Assembly (NCBI GenBank): GCA_027484655.1
Contig: JAIXSM010000039.1
Location: forward strand, 96,951-160,950
Length of the DNA stretch: 64,000 bases
DNA from: Hyphomicrobiales bacterium
GTDB lineage: Bacteria; Pseudomonadota; Alphaproteobacteria; Rhizobiales; Beijerinckiaceae
Direction: 5' to 3'
A program made the position numbers and the translations under genes. Shown here one piece after another: positions 62,712-64,000 of this stretch. The notes below the pieces were generated by a model. It had not been told where the DNA came from and made no database searches. It was given only the letters and a program-made list of their open reading frames with translations. The number at the start of each line of letters is the position of its first letter. Within the stretch, counting starts at the first letter, position 1.

Positions 62712-63599
62712 TTACGCCGCCGCTTGGGCGATGAACGCGCAGACGCGTTGGATCGTCGGTTCATCGAGGATCAGCGGCGCGTGTCCCTGTCCTGCGACCG
62801 TATGCGCTTCAAACCTCGGATGGCGCCGGGCCATCTCCTCCACGGTCTCCGGCGCGAGCAGGTCGGAGTTCTCGCCCCTCAGCGCGAGGGTGGGCATGCG
62901 CGCCAGTCCCTCGAATTGCGGCCACATGGTTGGGAGGGGCTGGTCGAGATCGTAGGCTTCCAGAGACTTCATCAGGGCTGGGTCGTAGCGCGTCGCGAAA
63001 CCGTCCCCGGTCTCCTCGAACGTCAGCATGGCGTAGGACAGCCACTCCTCCTCGGAGAGGTTTGTGAACTGCGCGCCCATGACATTTTTCACGAGATCGA
63101 CCGCATCATCCCAGTTCCCGGGCTGGGGCAGGCGGCCCACGTACGTGCGGATGCGGGCGAGTCCGGCGGCTTCGATCACCGGACCAATGTCGTTGAGGAT
63201 CACAGCCTTCATGCTCGCAGGCCGGATCGCGGCGAGCATCAGGATATGCAGGCCGCCCCGCGACGTGCCCAGAAACACAGCGTGTTCGACGCCAAGGCAA
63301 TCAAGGCACGCGAGAATGTCCGCGTTCTCTACGCGCAGGTCGTAATTGGCCGGTTTGGGGTCGCGGGCGGAGAGGCCGCGGCCGCGGTAGTCGAGGGCAA
63401 CTACCCTTCGCGGACGCCCGGCGCGGCCGGAGGCGAGGGCGCGGGCTAGGGTGTCGAAGTCTGCGGCCGTGCGCGCAAGGCCCGGCAGGCAAACCACGGG
63501 CGTCGCCTCAAGCAGCCGCGATCCATATTCGCGCGCGTGCAGGCGAAGCCCGTCTGGCGCGGAAATAAAGTGGCTCTGGGCGATGCTTTCGTCGATCAT
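62712..63599 (-). CDS. Alpha/beta hydrolase
   Basis: A 295-residue alpha/beta hydrolase: VVCLPGLARTAADFDTLARA, DYRGRGLSARDP, nucleophile elbow FLGTSRGGLHILM (GTSRGG), and catalytic GQGHAPLILDEP His. Lid and substrate not predictable. ATG at 63599 follows GGAG; the frame opens at 63710. Confidence 0.9.
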   Translation of the reverse strand: MIDESIAQSHFISAPDGLRLHAREYGSRLLEATPVVCLPGLARTAADFDTLARALASGRAGRPRRVVALDYRGRGLSARDPKPANYDLRVENADILACLDCLGVEHAVFLGTSRGGLHILMLAAIRPASMKAVILNDIGPVIEAAGLARIRTYVGRLPQPGNWDDAVDLVKNVMGAQFTNLSEEEWLSYAMLTFEETGDGFATRYDPALMKSLEAYDLDQPLPTMWPQFEGLARMPTLALRGENSDLLAPETVEEMARRHPRFEAHTVAGQGHAPLILDEPTIQRVCAFIAQAAA

Positions 63600-63671
63600 G
63601 ACCGTCTCCGCTCGGCGCCACAGTAGCGGCGCGGAAAGCAGGGGTCGAGTAGTGATGCGCGCGAGTCTGGC

Positions 63672-64000
63672 GGCCACCCTGCCGTCCTCCCGGCGAAGGC
63701 CGGGATCCACGGTAGGCCGCAGGGCGCAAGCGTTTGCCTATCGTGGATGCCGACCTTCGTCGGCATGACGCTACGGAAATGTGGACCGCGGGCGTCCTCG
63801 CCCGCAGGTGGAGAGCGCGCGAGGACGCGCGCGGTCCCGTTTGGCGCCGACCTTGCCGTCATTCCGGCGACGGCCGGAATCCCCGACAGGCCGCAGGGCC
63901 GCAGCGTTTGCCTGTCGTGGATGCAAGGGGCGCTTGTTGCCTTCGTCGGCATGACGCTACGGAAATGTGGACCGCGGGCGTCCTCGCCCGCAGGCGGAGA
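63672..64000. repeat. Two direct copies of an intergenic repeat
   Basis: Copies at about 63672-63813 and 63845-64000, offset 186 bases at their cores (63754 and 63940). They share CTTCGTCGGCATGACGCTAC, GGAAATGTGGACCGCGGGCG and TCCTCGCCCGCAGG, and similar upstream parts with GGCCGCAGGG and GTTTGCCT. Antisense translation gives the GIPAFAGMT-like text seen in dispersed intergenic repeats of many proteobacterial genomes. No gene; the second copy runs to the window edge. Confidence 0.85.

Overview
The window is high-GC DNA with dense operons, many ATGA stop/start overlaps and GGAG-type ribosome binding sites. Gene content (betaine-lipid genes btaA/btaB, rhizobial-style divergent C-P lyase operons, a Bug-type binding protein, an IclR regulator, a type I secretion system with an RTX protein, a ceramide glucosyltransferase-like protein) fits an alphaproteobacterium, probably of the Hyphomicrobiales. 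That placement is an inference from gene content, not a phylogeny.

Layout. 0-10 kb: a 3'-truncated circularly permuted ATP-grasp/alpha-E protein, a PQQ-dependent sugar dehydrogenase-like protein, a Bug-type solute-binding protein, an SbtA/SbtB bicarbonate transporter with its PII-like partner, a small lipoprotein, an IclR regulator and several unrecognised genes. 9.7-19.8 kb: a type I secretion locus (RTX protein, ABC exporter, HlyD adaptor, two small acidic candidate substrates, one membrane protein) bracketed by two paralogous LuxR-type regulators whose receiver-like domains lack the phospho-acceptor Asp. 20.1-25.8 kb: a heavy-metal RND efflux operon of CzcB/CzcA type with small His/Cys-rich periplasmic proteins. 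Neither exporter has an outer-membrane channel gene here. 25.9-27.6 kb: an unrecognised two-gene unit, then a graveyard of mobile DNA (integrase C-terminus, IS21 istB fragment, frameshifted phosphoesterase fragment).

28-57 kb is dominated by phosphate-starvation functions: a GT4 glycosyltransferase, an MFS transporter, a complete divergent C-P lyase system (phnGHIJ-GNAT-KLMN facing phnCDE plus a hexapeptide transferase, with a DUF1045 protein at the far end), a phytase-like esterase, a metallophosphoesterase divergent from a GT21 ceramide glucosyltransferase-like gene, and the operon phosphoesterase-btaA-btaB. Candidate Pho boxes (7-mers related to CTGTCAT repeated every 11 bp) lie upstream of most of these units, including a four-repeat array before the phosphoesterase-btaAB operon. 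Together they suggest a PhoB-controlled programme: scavenge phosphorus from phosphonates and phosphate esters, and replace membrane phospholipids with betaine lipids and glycolipids. Interrupting it at 42.7-47.9 kb are an IS3 remnant and an unusual operon with a formyltransferase, an ABC binding-protein/permease fusion, a second permease and a TAXI-type receptor, but no ATPase.

57-59.3 kb is a decayed prophage end (truncated GT4 gene, tail-like and terminase small-subunit-like genes) beside a tRNA-Ser(GCU). 59.5-64 kb holds an OmpA-family protein coupled to a helix-hairpin-helix membrane protein, an outer-membrane beta-barrel protein, an alpha/beta hydrolase and a duplicated intergenic repeat at the right edge.
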